From: ANME-2 cluster archaeon
GTDB lineage: Archaea > Halobacteriota > Methanosarcinia > Methanosarcinales > Methanocomedenaceae
Reading direction: 5' to 3'
NCBI GenBank assembly: GCA_019429385.1
Contig: JAHYIS010000011.1
Location: 1-55,335 of the forward strand
Length of the DNA stretch: 55,335 nucleotides
Positions 17,295 to 25,988 of this stretch are shown here, in pieces (the stretch's first letter is position 1; the number at the start of each line of letters is the position of its first letter). The position numbers were made by a program, and so were the translations under genes. A model generated the notes under the pieces. It ran no database searches, was not told where the DNA came from, and saw nothing but the letters and a program-made list of their open reading frames with translations.

Positions 17295-19730
17295 TTATGC
17301 CCTGTACACCTTGACTATCATTTCATTTGCCAGGGCATTACCTGAAACGGGGTCAGCAGCAGTGTTATAGAACTGGTAATCATTGGTTCCGTTACCGTTT
17401 GCCACTTCACCCATGTTCCAGTGTCCAAACCCGTGCTGCATACCTACCACTTCAGGATGTATCCGGTCAGTGAGAAGCGCAGTACCTTTATCCTTGACAT
17501 TTTTTGTCTCGATCCATACTGGATCCCCGGTCCTGATGTTCAACCTTTCTGCAGTCTCAGGGTGAATTGCCAGGTAGTTGGAATGTTTCAATTCATCCAG
17601 CCAGATATTGTTCTGGGTTCTGACACCGGTATGAGATACTTCTTTCCAGTTTATCAGGTATAACGGATATTCATAGTCAGGTTTAATGTCTGCAGCCTTA
17701 TACTCGGGTATGGGAGGGATAGGGTCACCATTGGCGTCTTTTGTATTTCCTAATGTACCGGAATACAGTTCGAACTTACGGGTTGGGGTTTCAAAACCTG
17801 CATGATATCTGTCCCATATCATGACACCTATTGGTTTTCCATCTTTGTCATGAACAACACCATTCTCGTCCACATCTGATGAGCCTGAAAGACGGATTAT
17901 TTTGTCATACTTCTTGAATTTCGTACCTTCAGGATCGGTCCACGTGGCACCAGGCAGTTCCTTCAATTCCTCAAGAGTAATACCGGGGGCACCATTCTCA
18001 AGTTCTCTGCTAAGGTATTCCTCATAAACCAGATTATTAAAGAATAGGTTACCGTCTGTCTCACGTAATCCCAGGCGCCTGCCCAGCTCTATGATGAATT
18101 CGTATTCTACCGGCTGTCCGAACCGGGGTTCAATAACAGGCTGGCGCAGGCTTACCGACGGCCAGGTGGTCCAGTTATTGACCAGGTCATACCGTTCCAG
18201 GTAATGAGTACCGGGCAATACGAGGTCAGCCAGTTCGGCAGTTTCTGACATGTGTGTGTCCACAACAGCCAGGAATTCAAGACTCTTCATGGCTTCTATG
18301 ACATTTTCGGTCCCTGGAACTGACATCACCAGGTTCTGGTGCATAACAACACCGACCTTTGGTTGATATGGTCCGGTCCCTTTTTGCATAGTGTTCAATG
18401 TCTCAACTATGACCCCGGATTCATGAGCAAATGGATATTTGTCAGTACCGCCATCCAGCCTGGAATACTTTGATGGTGTGTACTTTACTTCCTGATGTAC
18501 ATTTCCACTCATATCAGGCAGCACAAGACCTCCCCGCACATCGAACTGACCGAGCAGACCGGTCAGGGCGACAATGGCCCTCATGGTCTGGAAACCATTC
18601 GAATGCTGGGTTACGCCAGACCATGCATCGATAATTACCGGCCTGGTATTACCCAGTTCCCGTCCCAGCCTCTCAATAGTACCTGCCGGAATACCGGTAA
18701 TCGATTCGGCCCATTCCGGGCTCTTATTCCTGACATAGTCAGCATACTCATCAAAACCAACAGTCCAGTGGTCTATGAAATCGTTATCATATAATCCCAG
18801 TTTAATGATGACATGACCCAATGCAAGGGCAAGTGCACCGTCCGTGCCTGGTTTTATGGGGACCCATTCATGGGCTTTTGAAGCAGTAAAACTGTGGTAC
18901 GGGTCTACAACCACCATCTGGGCCCCGTGCTGGATTCCGCGGATCATGGTTTGGGGCACATATCCCCATTTAACTGCAGAGAGAGGATTTGTACCAAACA
19001 GCAGAATGAACTTAGTATCCACGTTGTCTGTCAGTGGCCGCTGGTGCCCGACCATAGATTTGAATGCCGCCCTCCGGACTGCATCATACAGGTTCGACTG
19101 GTTATGGTAATTGGGAGTGCCATACAGGTTACAGAAATCCTGTTGTATATGAACAAAATTGTCATCATCACTGAACCATACCAGTTTATGGGCTTCACCG
19201 TTTTCCTTGAGTTCGGAAAGCTTCGTACTGATAAGTTCATAAGCTTCGGTCCATGTTATTTCTTTCCAGCCAGGGTCGATACCTTTCCCTTTTACAGGAT
19301 TGGTGCGTTTCATGGGTTTGGAAAGCCTGTCATGATCATACAGGTCCATAATGCTGGCGTTACCTCTGGGACATAATGCTGCTCCTTCATTTTTATGTTC
19401 TTCAAAATCTTCAGACACATTAGATACGCCCATAGGGTTATGGAGATTCGGTACTACTTTGAGGACCACTTTTTCATTCTCCACGGTCATGACATCGGCC
19501 AGTACTCCGGTCTGTCCGCCGCACATATTACAGACTGTAGGTATCCATTTGTGCGGCTGTTTCCGGGCAGGGGCGCCAGCTATCTTGTGACAGTCGATAC
19601 ACTCGCTACCCGCCATGGCAGGATCTAACAATGCACTACCAGCAACAACTGCTCCGCCTGTTGCTGCGGTAAGTTTCAGGAATCCACGACGTGTGATGTC
19701 TTTGGAAGTCACGTCCTTGAACTGTTTCAT
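17295..19730 (-). CDS. Molybdopterin oxidoreductase catalytic subunit, PsrA/PhsA-like, Tat-exported
   Basis: An 811-residue catalytic subunit of a CISM complex. The Tat signal is DITRRGFLKL (R14, R15), ending near AMAG. The mature N-terminus carries an unexpected CXXCH (C44-x2-C47-H48). The [4Fe-4S] site has C67, C70 and C120 (ALCPRGN), but the usual third cysteine is Thr74 (CNMCGGQTG). Molybdopterin-binding landmarks follow (LLFGTNPLSA, VVVDPYHSFTASKAHEWVPIKPGTDGALALAL) with a C-terminal beta-barrel (VWIETKNVKDKGTALLTDRIHPEVVGMQHGFG). The segment where formate dehydrogenases carry Cys/Sec reads NQSNLYDAVRRAA, with no cysteine. It is followed by PsrB- and PsrC-like genes on the same strand. 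The substrate, perhaps a sulfur, arsenic or other oxyanion, cannot be inferred. Confidence 0.88.
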   Translation of the reverse strand: MKQFKDVTSKDITRRGFLKLTAATGGAVVAGSALLDPAMAGSECIDCHKIAGAPARKQPHKWIPTVCNMCGGQTGVLADVMTVENEKVVLKVVPNLHNPMGVSNVSEDFEEHKNEGAALCPRGNASIMDLYDHDRLSKPMKRTNPVKGKGIDPGWKEITWTEAYELISTKLSELKENGEAHKLVWFSDDDNFVHIQQDFCNLYGTPNYHNQSNLYDAVRRAAFKSMVGHQRPLTDNVDTKFILLFGTNPLSAVKWGYVPQTMIRGIQHGAQMVVVDPYHSFTASKAHEWVPIKPGTDGALALALGHVIIKLGLYDNDFIDHWTVGFDEYADYVRNKSPEWAESITGIPAGTIERLGRELGNTRPVIIDAWSGVTQHSNGFQTMRAIVALTGLLGQFDVRGGLVLPDMSGNVHQEVKYTPSKYSRLDGGTDKYPFAHESGVIVETLNTMQKGTGPYQPKVGVVMHQNLVMSVPGTENVIEAMKSLEFLAVVDTHMSETAELADLVLPGTHYLERYDLVNNWTTWPSVSLRQPVIEPRFGQPVEYEFIIELGRRLGLRETDGNLFFNNLVYEEYLSRELENGAPGITLEELKELPGATWTDPEGTKFKKYDKIIRLSGSSDVDENGVVHDKDGKPIGVMIWDRYHAGFETPTRKFELYSGTLGNTKDANGDPIPPIPEYKAADIKPDYEYPLYLINWKEVSHTGVRTQNNIWLDELKHSNYLAIHPETAERLNIRTGDPVWIETKNVKDKGTALLTDRIHPEVVGMQHGFGHWNMGEVANGNGTNDYQFYNTAADPVSGNALANEMIVKVYRA

Positions 19731-20425
19731 CTCTTATCCTCCTCTACACGTCCCATGATACTGGAATCTGCGTCAATGTAAAATACCTTTGGTTCGGTTC
19801 CCAGTCCCGGTTTGATGAGCTGGGTAGGATAAAGGTGTATCAATTTCGATACTTCACTGTTCGGGTCGTTCATATCCCCGAATACCCTTGCTTTGGTCAT
19901 ACAGGAAAGCACGCATGCAGGCAGTGCACCATTATCCACTCTGTGAGCACAGAAAGAACACTTATCTGCTGTATCTTTATATTCTGTATGTTTTGGGTCA
20001 TGGTTGGTGAAAGGTCCTTCATTCATGAACCTGGCATTATAAGGACAGGCTGCAATACAGGCCTTGCATCCCATGCAACGATTGAAATCAATAAGCGTCA
20101 CACCGTCTTCACGTATAAACGATGCCCTGACCGGGCACACAAGAACACAGGGTGGACGGTCACAGTGATTGCATAACCTGGGCAGGTTAAAGGTCTTGAC
20201 ATTTGGATACGTCCCTTTCTCGATCTTCTTAACCCATGACCTGTAATGCTTCAGAGGTACTTCATTTTCCTGCTTACATGCAATGGAACAGGCATGACAT
20301 CCTATACATTTACGGAGGTCTATGACCATAGCGTATTTTTTTTCCGGGTCTCCGTGTCTGAATTCCGGTCTTGGGTATTTAGGACCCCAATTTTCATTTA
20401 TCCTGTCAAGTTTTTTCTTTCCCAT
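19727..20425 (-). CDS. PsrB/NrfC-like Fe-S electron-transfer subunit
   Basis: A 232-residue four-cluster ferredoxin subunit. Motifs in order are CIGCHACSIACKQEN, LCNHCDRPPCVLVCPVRA, CMGCKACIAACPYNA and KCSFCAHRV ... PACVLSCMTKARVFGD. It links the catalytic subunit to the membrane subunit in the PsrABC arrangement. It has no Tat signal of its own, so it would be exported by hitch-hiking with the RR-bearing catalytic subunit. It overlaps the catalytic gene by four bases, showing translational coupling, and is three bases from the PsrC-like gene. Confidence 0.9.
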   Translation of the reverse strand: MGKKKLDRINENWGPKYPRPEFRHGDPEKKYAMVIDLRKCIGCHACSIACKQENEVPLKHYRSWVKKIEKGTYPNVKTFNLPRLCNHCDRPPCVLVCPVRASFIREDGVTLIDFNRCMGCKACIAACPYNARFMNEGPFTNHDPKHTEYKDTADKCSFCAHRVDNGALPACVLSCMTKARVFGDMNDPNSEVSKLIHLYPTQLIKPGLGTEPKVFYIDADSSIMGRVEEDKR

Positions 20426-20428
20426 TTC

Positions 20429-21541
20429 TTATTCCTCCAGCTCCAATGGGACTTCAGTTCCTCTGTGAACAACACTCTGTCCAATAATTCCATCAATCAT
20501 TGCAACGATCTTCGGCGTGTATTTCAAAGCCAGTATATAAGTGATGGTACCGAAAATGATAATGCCGGTCAATAGCATTATTTCCTCGAAGAGGGAATAA
20601 CCGATATATCCGATCTCATTCGTATAGGGCACCAATCCGGCTTCGCTTTTCGGGATCATCTGTCCGCCAACTATCACGTTAAATCTCATTGCGAAAGTTC
20701 CGATAACCACAAGAGCTCCGGCCAGGCCCTGCCCGAGATATGTCCGGCCGGTCTTTGGATGGGACAAAAGCAGCAACGGTACAATTCCGCCTAAGAATAT
20801 TTGTATCCACAGGAATGAGAACGATAGGGGTCCATTTAACCAGAGCATTATTGCTTCGTACTCTTCAGCAGCAGAGTATAACATAGTCGTTATATCTACA
20901 ATATCAAGGAAGAATTCCAGCACAAGGAAGAAAACAAGCAGGTTTCCTATGCTGTAAACGATTTCCGGATCGATCTTCTTCTTCTCAGGGAAGTATTTTT
21001 CCTTTATGGTTACAACAACTATCAATAATGCAATTCCCGACGTCAGTGCAGAAACAAGGAACAACACCGGCATGAGAGCGGTGTGCCACAACACCATACC
21101 TTTATTGAGCCCGAACACAAATCCAGTATCTGCATGCACTCCGAGGGCAACCGGTATACAAATAATGCCCATTAGCTTTGCATATTTGTCGTTGCCGGTA
21201 AAGATGAAATATGCATATATAATACTGCATAACAGATAGGCACTGATCACAAAAGTAGCCCAACTGAACATAGAAGCTATGTTCGGGTATAAAAATGTAT
21301 AATAAGCCCGGGTAGGCTGGGTTGTATCTGCAAACAGTGTCATATTCGCCATCAATAATAGTACAATAGCCATTAATACAGCGTTCTTCGATATGACCTT
21401 ATATTCCTTTTTCCCGAATACATATGCCAGGGTCGATAGTGTGAAAGACCCTGCACTCAGTCCTGTAAAAAAGGGGAAAGCTGTAATTAGCAATCCCCAT
21501 ATCAGTCCATGTTGTACATTATATACTTCTTGGAAAACCAT
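20429..21541 (-). CDS. NrfD/PsrC-like membrane subunit
   Basis: A 370-residue polytopic protein of the NrfD family with about nine TM helices. N-terminal landmarks are WGLLITAFPFFTGLSAGSFTLSTLAYVFG and DTTQPTRAYYTFLYPN; the histidine-containing VHADTGFVFGLNKGMVLWHTALMPVLFLVSALTSG is typical of PsrC-type quinone-interacting subunits. It would anchor the PsrAB-like subunits outside the membrane and exchange electrons with the quinone or methanophenazine pool. First gene of the operon running 21541 to 17295. The 421 bases upstream separate it from a divergently transcribed 11-haem cytochrome and contain four TGTGAA elements. Confidence 0.9.
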   Translation of the reverse strand: MVFQEVYNVQHGLIWGLLITAFPFFTGLSAGSFTLSTLAYVFGKKEYKVISKNAVLMAIVLLLMANMTLFADTTQPTRAYYTFLYPNIASMFSWATFVISAYLLCSIIYAYFIFTGNDKYAKLMGIICIPVALGVHADTGFVFGLNKGMVLWHTALMPVLFLVSALTSGIALLIVVVTIKEKYFPEKKKIDPEIVYSIGNLLVFFLVLEFFLDIVDITTMLYSAAEEYEAIMLWLNGPLSFSFLWIQIFLGGIVPLLLLSHPKTGRTYLGQGLAGALVVIGTFAMRFNVIVGGQMIPKSEAGLVPYTNEIGYIGYSLFEEIMLLTGIIIFGTITYILALKYTPKIVAMIDGIIGQSVVHRGTEVPLELEE

Positions 21542-21604
21542 TTCTCCTCTACCTCATTATTGTTATTATATTAAAATCGCTGTGCTGACACCCATTTTAT
21601 TTGG

Positions 21605-21713
21605 TGTGAATGTTTGATGGGACAACATCAATTTCTCCTTTAAATGAACTTAATCATCAGTAATTTACACATTCTACTTAAATGTTTGTGAATTTTCAAT
21701 TTGTTAGTGTGAA
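21605..21713 (+). promoter_or_regulatory. Three TGTGAA elements between divergent operons
   Basis: TGTGAA occurs at 21605, 21687 and 21708; the last two are 21 bp apart (two helical turns). They sit in the 421-base AT-rich gap between the PsrC-like gene and the 11-haem cytochrome. No coding frame is supported in the gap. Confidence 0.35.
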
Positions 21714-21886
21714 ATAGAACAAATAATAATAGTAGGTACAATATGAAATAAACAGTAATTATTCACTTTACAAGTAAAAAAATACTGATTTGTGGTTATT
21801 TTCATAAAATAGTGCAAAAATGATAAACTAATATTGGATTAGTAGGAAAAACGAGAACATAATGATATCTAAAATTACTCTTAGAG

Positions 21887-21916
21887 TGTGAAAAAGACCG
21901 AAATGTTTATACATAT
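21887..21916 (+). promoter_or_regulatory. BRE/TATA promoter with TGTGAA element, 11-haem cytochrome
   Basis: TGTGAA (21887-21892), then ACCGAAA (21897-21903, BRE-like), then TTTATACATAT (21906-21916, TATA box), about 47 bases before the TTG start at 21963. The element order matches 15519-15547. Confidence 0.6.
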
Positions 21917-21962
21917 TATATGCAAAGTAATTGCTAAATAAGTAAGAACCAGGTGATATCAT

Positions 21963-22877
21963 TTGAAGGGAAAGCGACTATTCATTTCTTTATTACTGAT
22001 GACTGCCTTTTTGACCATTGTATCAATGGCCGAAAGTGATAACGTTGAACTCAATGCGTTAGATGTTAATTGCCGCAGTTGTCATACAGACCCACATCCG
22101 ATACATTCAAAAATTAATTTACAATGCCAGGAGTGCCATGGTGAAACCCTTAATGTGAGAATACCTCAATGTACAACATGCCATAAAGGACCTATCCATG
22201 AAGTCCATAAGGATAAAGTAAACAGTCAGCCCTGTTCAAGCTGCCATAAGAACATTCAGGGAAAACACAACTCCCTTTTGGGCGATTCTATCTGTGAACA
22301 CTGTCACAAAGATCTGATAACCATTCATGGTAGTGAAATTGATGCCTGTACCAAGTGCCACGGTTCTGCCGCTAAGATAACAAAACCGGTCAAAACACAA
22401 AGTATGGCGGTCATATGCGAAAATTGTCACCAGGCAGAGAGCGTGGCCACCATTCATGGTTCAAAAGATGATTCCCAAACCTGTTACCGGTGTCACCGAG
22501 AGGGTGTGGAAGAGACTGAGACAACAAAGATCCCCCATATAATACATGTGCCAAAAGTGGATTGCATGACCTGTCACTGGGACTTAAAGGAGGATACCAT
22601 CACTGTTCCTCAATGTTCCAGGTGCCACAATATTGACAAGATACATGCTTTTGGCAGTATAGGGAAAACAATGAAAGGTTCAGTGGAGTGTTCAATTTGC
22701 CATCCGGATTTATCAGTACAGAAAAATATGGGCGAAGTAACAGATATATTCGGTAAACCTTCACCTACAGAGGTACCTGATATAAACCCCACATCCACTC
22801 CACCTCTTCCGGGATTCGGTCTGCTTTCCTCATTGTTAATCCTCGGAACGTTGTTTGTTCTGAAATCCAGGAAATAA
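21963..22877 (+). CDS. 11-haem c-type cytochrome with PGF sorting tail
   Basis: A 304-residue exported cytochrome with 11 CXXCH motifs in order: CRSCH, CQECH, CTTCH, CSSCH, CEHCH, CTKCH, CENCH, CYRCH, CMTCH, CSRCH, CSICH. Extra histidines (HPIHSK, PIHEVHK, TIHGSE, TIHGSK) probably supply distal ligands. A signal peptide (KRLFISLLLMTAFLTIVSMAES) is present, and the tail LPGFG, hydrophobic helix and KSRK is PGF-CTERM-like. The start is TTG with GGTGAT upstream. The roughly 25-residue haem spacing implies a wire-like carrier. It is divergent from the PsrABC-like operon and upstream of a His-rich membrane protein, suggesting that it connects a membrane complex to the cell surface. Confidence 0.9.
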   Translation: MKGKRLFISLLLMTAFLTIVSMAESDNVELNALDVNCRSCHTDPHPIHSKINLQCQECHGETLNVRIPQCTTCHKGPIHEVHKDKVNSQPCSSCHKNIQGKHNSLLGDSICEHCHKDLITIHGSEIDACTKCHGSAAKITKPVKTQSMAVICENCHQAESVATIHGSKDDSQTCYRCHREGVEETETTKIPHIIHVPKVDCMTCHWDLKEDTITVPQCSRCHNIDKIHAFGSIGKTMKGSVECSICHPDLSVQKNMGEVTDIFGKPSPTEVPDINPTSTPPLPGFGLLSSLLILGTLFVLKSRK

Positions 22878-22898
22878 AGCGGGGAAACCCGCTTTTTT
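22876..22898 (+). terminator. Terminator hairpin after the 11-haem cytochrome
   Basis: AAAGCGGG (22876-22883) and CCCGCTTT (22888-22895) form an 8-bp stem with a GAAA loop, followed by Ts. It begins at the last bases of the stop codon. Confidence 0.8.
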
Positions 22899-23074
22899 CG
22901 ATGGTTTTTATTTATTTTCTGAAACGATATCCTCCGGGTTGTTCTGGTACACAACGAGGATTACCATAGTATGGAATATTGGTAATCTTTATTAATGTGG
23001 AATAAAGGCAAATCTTATAAGCCATTAGTATAATTACGTTTTAATTTAATTTTGTCCACGATACTGGTGAAAAA

Positions 23075-23941
23075 ATGAAACTGAAATATATATTTTTCAC
23101 ATTGCTTACTATAATGATCTATTATCCTATACTCCGGCTCGGACACGGTATCGTGGAATTCCAGGATAACGTGATGGTCAACCAGTTCATGGCCCATAAA
23201 GGACTTCACGAGATTTACGTTCACATATATTCCGGATTTTTACTTTTTCTGGTCAGTGTTATTTCAGTCATTTTACTTTATGACCACTTCAAAGATTCGA
23301 AATATACCTGGAAACCCGTTATGGCAGGTATACTATCCACCGGACTTATCGGTCTTGGGGAAGGAGCAGAACATTTATTTGCCACATTTGGTCATGAGGT
23401 ATTTCACTATACCCACATGTTGGGGTCACCAGTAGCCATGTATTTCCTGTATATCGGTACCAAAGAATATTCCATGCAGTTCAAAGAAGGCGGTAAACCC
23501 ATGGCAACAAGAAGTATCATGGCCATAATGTCATCAGTATTCATTGTGTCTGTGGTACTAGCGTCCTTTGCACGTGAGGAATGGGACCCTTATATAGAAA
23601 GACCTTTTATCTATATAATCGCTGTACCCCTGATATTGCTATCGGTTTTAACCATAAAGGAAGCCTATGACCAGTTCGAAATGCAGAAAATAGTGATGCA
23701 TAACCTTTCATTACTTGCCATTTCAGTAATGGTATTGAATATAGTAATACTGTTGGGACGTGATGCAGATATTGCCCGCAATGCTTACATTTATCTGGTA
23801 GCCCAGATCCTGCAGGTTCTTTTTCTTATTGTAACAGCAACATTTATCATGGTCTTCACGATTTCGATGTATATTATTATGAAGCAGGATGACAAAAAAT
23901 ATCGTTTACCCGATTTTGGCAAGTCCCATGCAAACTCCTGA
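23075..23941 (+). CDS. His-rich multi-TM membrane protein, copy B
   Basis: A 288-residue membrane protein homologous to copies A and C. The conserved block reads AHKGL (His41), TWKPVMAGI, GLGEGAEH (His100), HEVFH (His107, His111) and GTKEYSMQFKEGGKP. After this come about four more hydrophobic segments and a hydrophilic C-terminus (KYRLPDFGKSHANS). GGTGAAAAA lies just upstream of the ATG. Unlike copies A and C it follows a cytochrome instead of an RHH-like regulator. The family has no name I recognise. The conserved histidines and the company of cytochromes and NrfD subunits suggest a membrane haem or quinone protein, but that is inference. Confidence 0.75.
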   Translation: MKLKYIFFTLLTIMIYYPILRLGHGIVEFQDNVMVNQFMAHKGLHEIYVHIYSGFLLFLVSVISVILLYDHFKDSKYTWKPVMAGILSTGLIGLGEGAEHLFATFGHEVFHYTHMLGSPVAMYFLYIGTKEYSMQFKEGGKPMATRSIMAIMSSVFIVSVVLASFAREEWDPYIERPFIYIIAVPLILLSVLTIKEAYDQFEMQKIVMHNLSLLAISVMVLNIVILLGRDADIARNAYIYLVAQILQVLFLIVTATFIMVFTISMYIIMKQDDKKYRLPDFGKSHANS

Positions 23942-23992
23942 CCGGGATGTTCCCGTAAAAAGAAAAATGCCAGGAATACCCCTTCTCCTGGC
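23942..23992. terminator. Hairpins between convergent genes
   Basis: Two inverted repeats occupy the gap between copy B and the NrfD-like gene: CGGGA/TCCCG just after the stop codon, and GCCAGGA (23969-23975) / TCCTGGC (23986-23992). They suit bidirectional termination. Confidence 0.5.
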
Positions 23993-24013
23993 TTTCGAAA
24001 AACTCTGATTTTA

Positions 24014-25195
24014 CTAATGTTCTACCGGGTCCATGTTAAATATCCTTATCATCACTGTGAACATCAACACCGCCATTGCCCAGAACCCGACCACTACATT
24101 GAGCTCAAGTATGGTTGGAATATACACGACCAGTTCACCTAATGGCGAGATAGACATCCCGACCAGGATCAGGAATATCCTCTTAAGGAAGATCCCTCCC
24201 ACCACAAACACGGATGCAGCAGCAATCCATTTAATCGAGTTCTTGGTCCTGGGATGCAGGACAATGATAAAGGGTATCACAGCCGACAGCAGGATCTCTC
24301 CGTACAGTGAGAACGCGTAGGGTCCATTCTGTATGAAGTGGATCCCCAGGTGATGTTCGGGTTTTTGTGCATATGGCCAGACAGTAATCAGGATCTCGTT
24401 GAAAAGGAAGAATAGATCCACCGGTATTGCAATGGTCAATGCTTTTCTCAATGTCATAACAATAGCATATGGGTCACGGAACTTGATGTTCGTGTATTTT
24501 GGAAGCACAAGCGTAATAATAATTAGCAATGCCAGTCCGGAGGTAATGGCCGAAGATATGAACAACGGTGCCATGATCGCCGAGAACCAGGAAGGTCTTG
24601 ACTTGACGAGGCCAAACACCCATCCTGTGACCGAATGGACACTGATGGCCGCAGGCAATGAAACCACTGCCAGTGGAAATAGCCAGCGCATCCTCCTGGT
24701 CAGCAGAGCATACAGGTCTACACAACATAGTGCAGTATAACCGCCCAGGATCATGAAGTCAAAGAACATCATAGATGTGGTATTGGGTGACAAAAAAAAT
24801 CGGTAGAACCGTTCAGGATGGCCCAGGTCAGCGGTCACAAAGGCCATGGCCGTTACGGCACATACAAATGCCTGGATAACCCCGACCTTAAGCAGGGGTT
24901 CCAGCTTTTTCACACCGAACAGTTCCACACTGGATGCCACGATCAGGCCGCCGGCCGCCAATCCCACAAAAAATATGAAATTGATAATGTACAAACTCCA
25001 GCTGACCACGTTCCTGCTGCCTGTAACGATGAACCCTTCGGATAACTGCAAGTAGTAGGCAAAGAAACCCGATGATACCAGGAGCAGCAGGATGGCCACC
25101 CATCCATAGTACAGTTTGCTGCCTTTAAACAGCATATCCAGCTTGACCTCGGCTCCAAGAATAGTAATTGGTTTTAAGTTGAACATTTTCATCAC
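24014..25195 (-). CDS. NrfD/DsrP/HmeB-like membrane subunit
   Basis: A 393-residue polytopic NrfD-family protein with about ten TM helices. Landmarks are YYGWVAILLLLVSSGFFAYYLQLSEG, NFIFFVGLAAGGLIVASSVELFG, LGHPERFYRFFLSPNTTSMMFFDF and PAAISVHSVTGWVFGLVKSRPSWFSAIMAPLFI. The LGHPER and VHSVTGWVFG segments place it nearer DsrP/HmeB/ActC-type members than PsrC. It overlaps the upstream Fe-S gene by four bases. With the Fe-S protein and the membrane-anchored cytochrome it forms a J-O-P-like set without a catalytic Mo subunit, so it probably shuttles electrons between the quinone or methanophenazine pool and cytochromes. Confidence 0.88.
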   Translation of the reverse strand: MMKMFNLKPITILGAEVKLDMLFKGSKLYYGWVAILLLLVSSGFFAYYLQLSEGFIVTGSRNVVSWSLYIINFIFFVGLAAGGLIVASSVELFGVKKLEPLLKVGVIQAFVCAVTAMAFVTADLGHPERFYRFFLSPNTTSMMFFDFMILGGYTALCCVDLYALLTRRMRWLFPLAVVSLPAAISVHSVTGWVFGLVKSRPSWFSAIMAPLFISSAITSGLALLIIITLVLPKYTNIKFRDPYAIVMTLRKALTIAIPVDLFFLFNEILITVWPYAQKPEHHLGIHFIQNGPYAFSLYGEILLSAVIPFIIVLHPRTKNSIKWIAAASVFVVGGIFLKRIFLILVGMSISPLGELVVYIPTILELNVVVGFWAMAVLMFTVMIRIFNMDPVEH

Positions 25196-25974
25196 CCTAC
25201 ATAGTAAACTCTAGGTTTAGTTCCCAGGTCTTCCTTGAGTACCGTTACCCTCCTGGTGCGCAACAGGTATGATATCTCGCTGTCCGGGTCATTTATATCG
25301 CCAAATTTCCTTGCGCCCACCGGACACACTTCGGTACATTTCGTCGTCTTACCTTCACGGACAAGGTGGAGGCAGAAGGTACACTTCTCAACCACTCCCA
25401 CCGGTCTTATGGGCACATCAGGATTGATCTCATCTTCAGGAACTTCCGGTTTAACCCAGTTGAACTTCCTGGCCCAGTACGGGCAGTTTATCATGCACAT
25501 CCTGCATCCCAGGCACCTGTCATAGTCAACTACAACGATGCCATCAGGTTCCTTCCATGTGGCTTTTACCGGGCATGCCTGTGTGCATGGCGGGTTATCA
25601 CAATGATTGCAATGTGCCGGAAGATACCACTTGTCTTCCTTTGGTGCATCAGTATAATACTGGTCAGAGTTGAGCAGGTCAAACGAGCTCTCCTCCATCT
25701 CAAGTAACCTGATATATTGTATTCCTGATGTCCTGCCGATATTGTTCTCTTTGATGCATGCATACATACATCTTCGGCATCCGATGCACGTCTGAGTATC
25801 GATGGCCATGGCGTAATGGACCCCTTCCACAGGGGCCGGGTCATCATAATATTTTCCAACCTTTTCTACATTCCACGGTAGGTTGGACGTTATCATGGCA
25901 AGGGATTTGCCGCTCAAGGCAGCAACGCCACCCATTCCTGAAAGTTTTAAGAAATTTCGTCGTGATATATCCAT
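25192..25974 (-). CDS. DsrO/HmeA-like Tat-exported Fe-S protein
   Basis: A 260-residue protein with its own Tat signal (MDISRRNFLKLSGMGGVAALSG). Four [4Fe-4S] motif groups follow: CIGCRRCMYACIKEN, HCNHCDNPPCTQACPVKA, CLGCRMCMINCPYWA and KCTFCLHLV ... KCTEVCPVGARKFGD. The start at 25974 has GGGGTG upstream and places the RR motif correctly; the longer frame to 26004 does not. It would sit outside the membrane between the cytochrome upstream and the NrfD subunit downstream. Unlike the PsrB-like protein it carries the export signal itself, consistent with the absence of a catalytic partner. Confidence 0.9.
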   Translation of the reverse strand: MDISRRNFLKLSGMGGVAALSGKSLAMITSNLPWNVEKVGKYYDDPAPVEGVHYAMAIDTQTCIGCRRCMYACIKENNIGRTSGIQYIRLLEMEESSFDLLNSDQYYTDAPKEDKWYLPAHCNHCDNPPCTQACPVKATWKEPDGIVVVDYDRCLGCRMCMINCPYWARKFNWVKPEVPEDEINPDVPIRPVGVVEKCTFCLHLVREGKTTKCTEVCPVGARKFGDINDPDSEISYLLRTRRVTVLKEDLGTKPRVYYVG

Positions 25975-25988
25975 AGAAAACACCCCGG

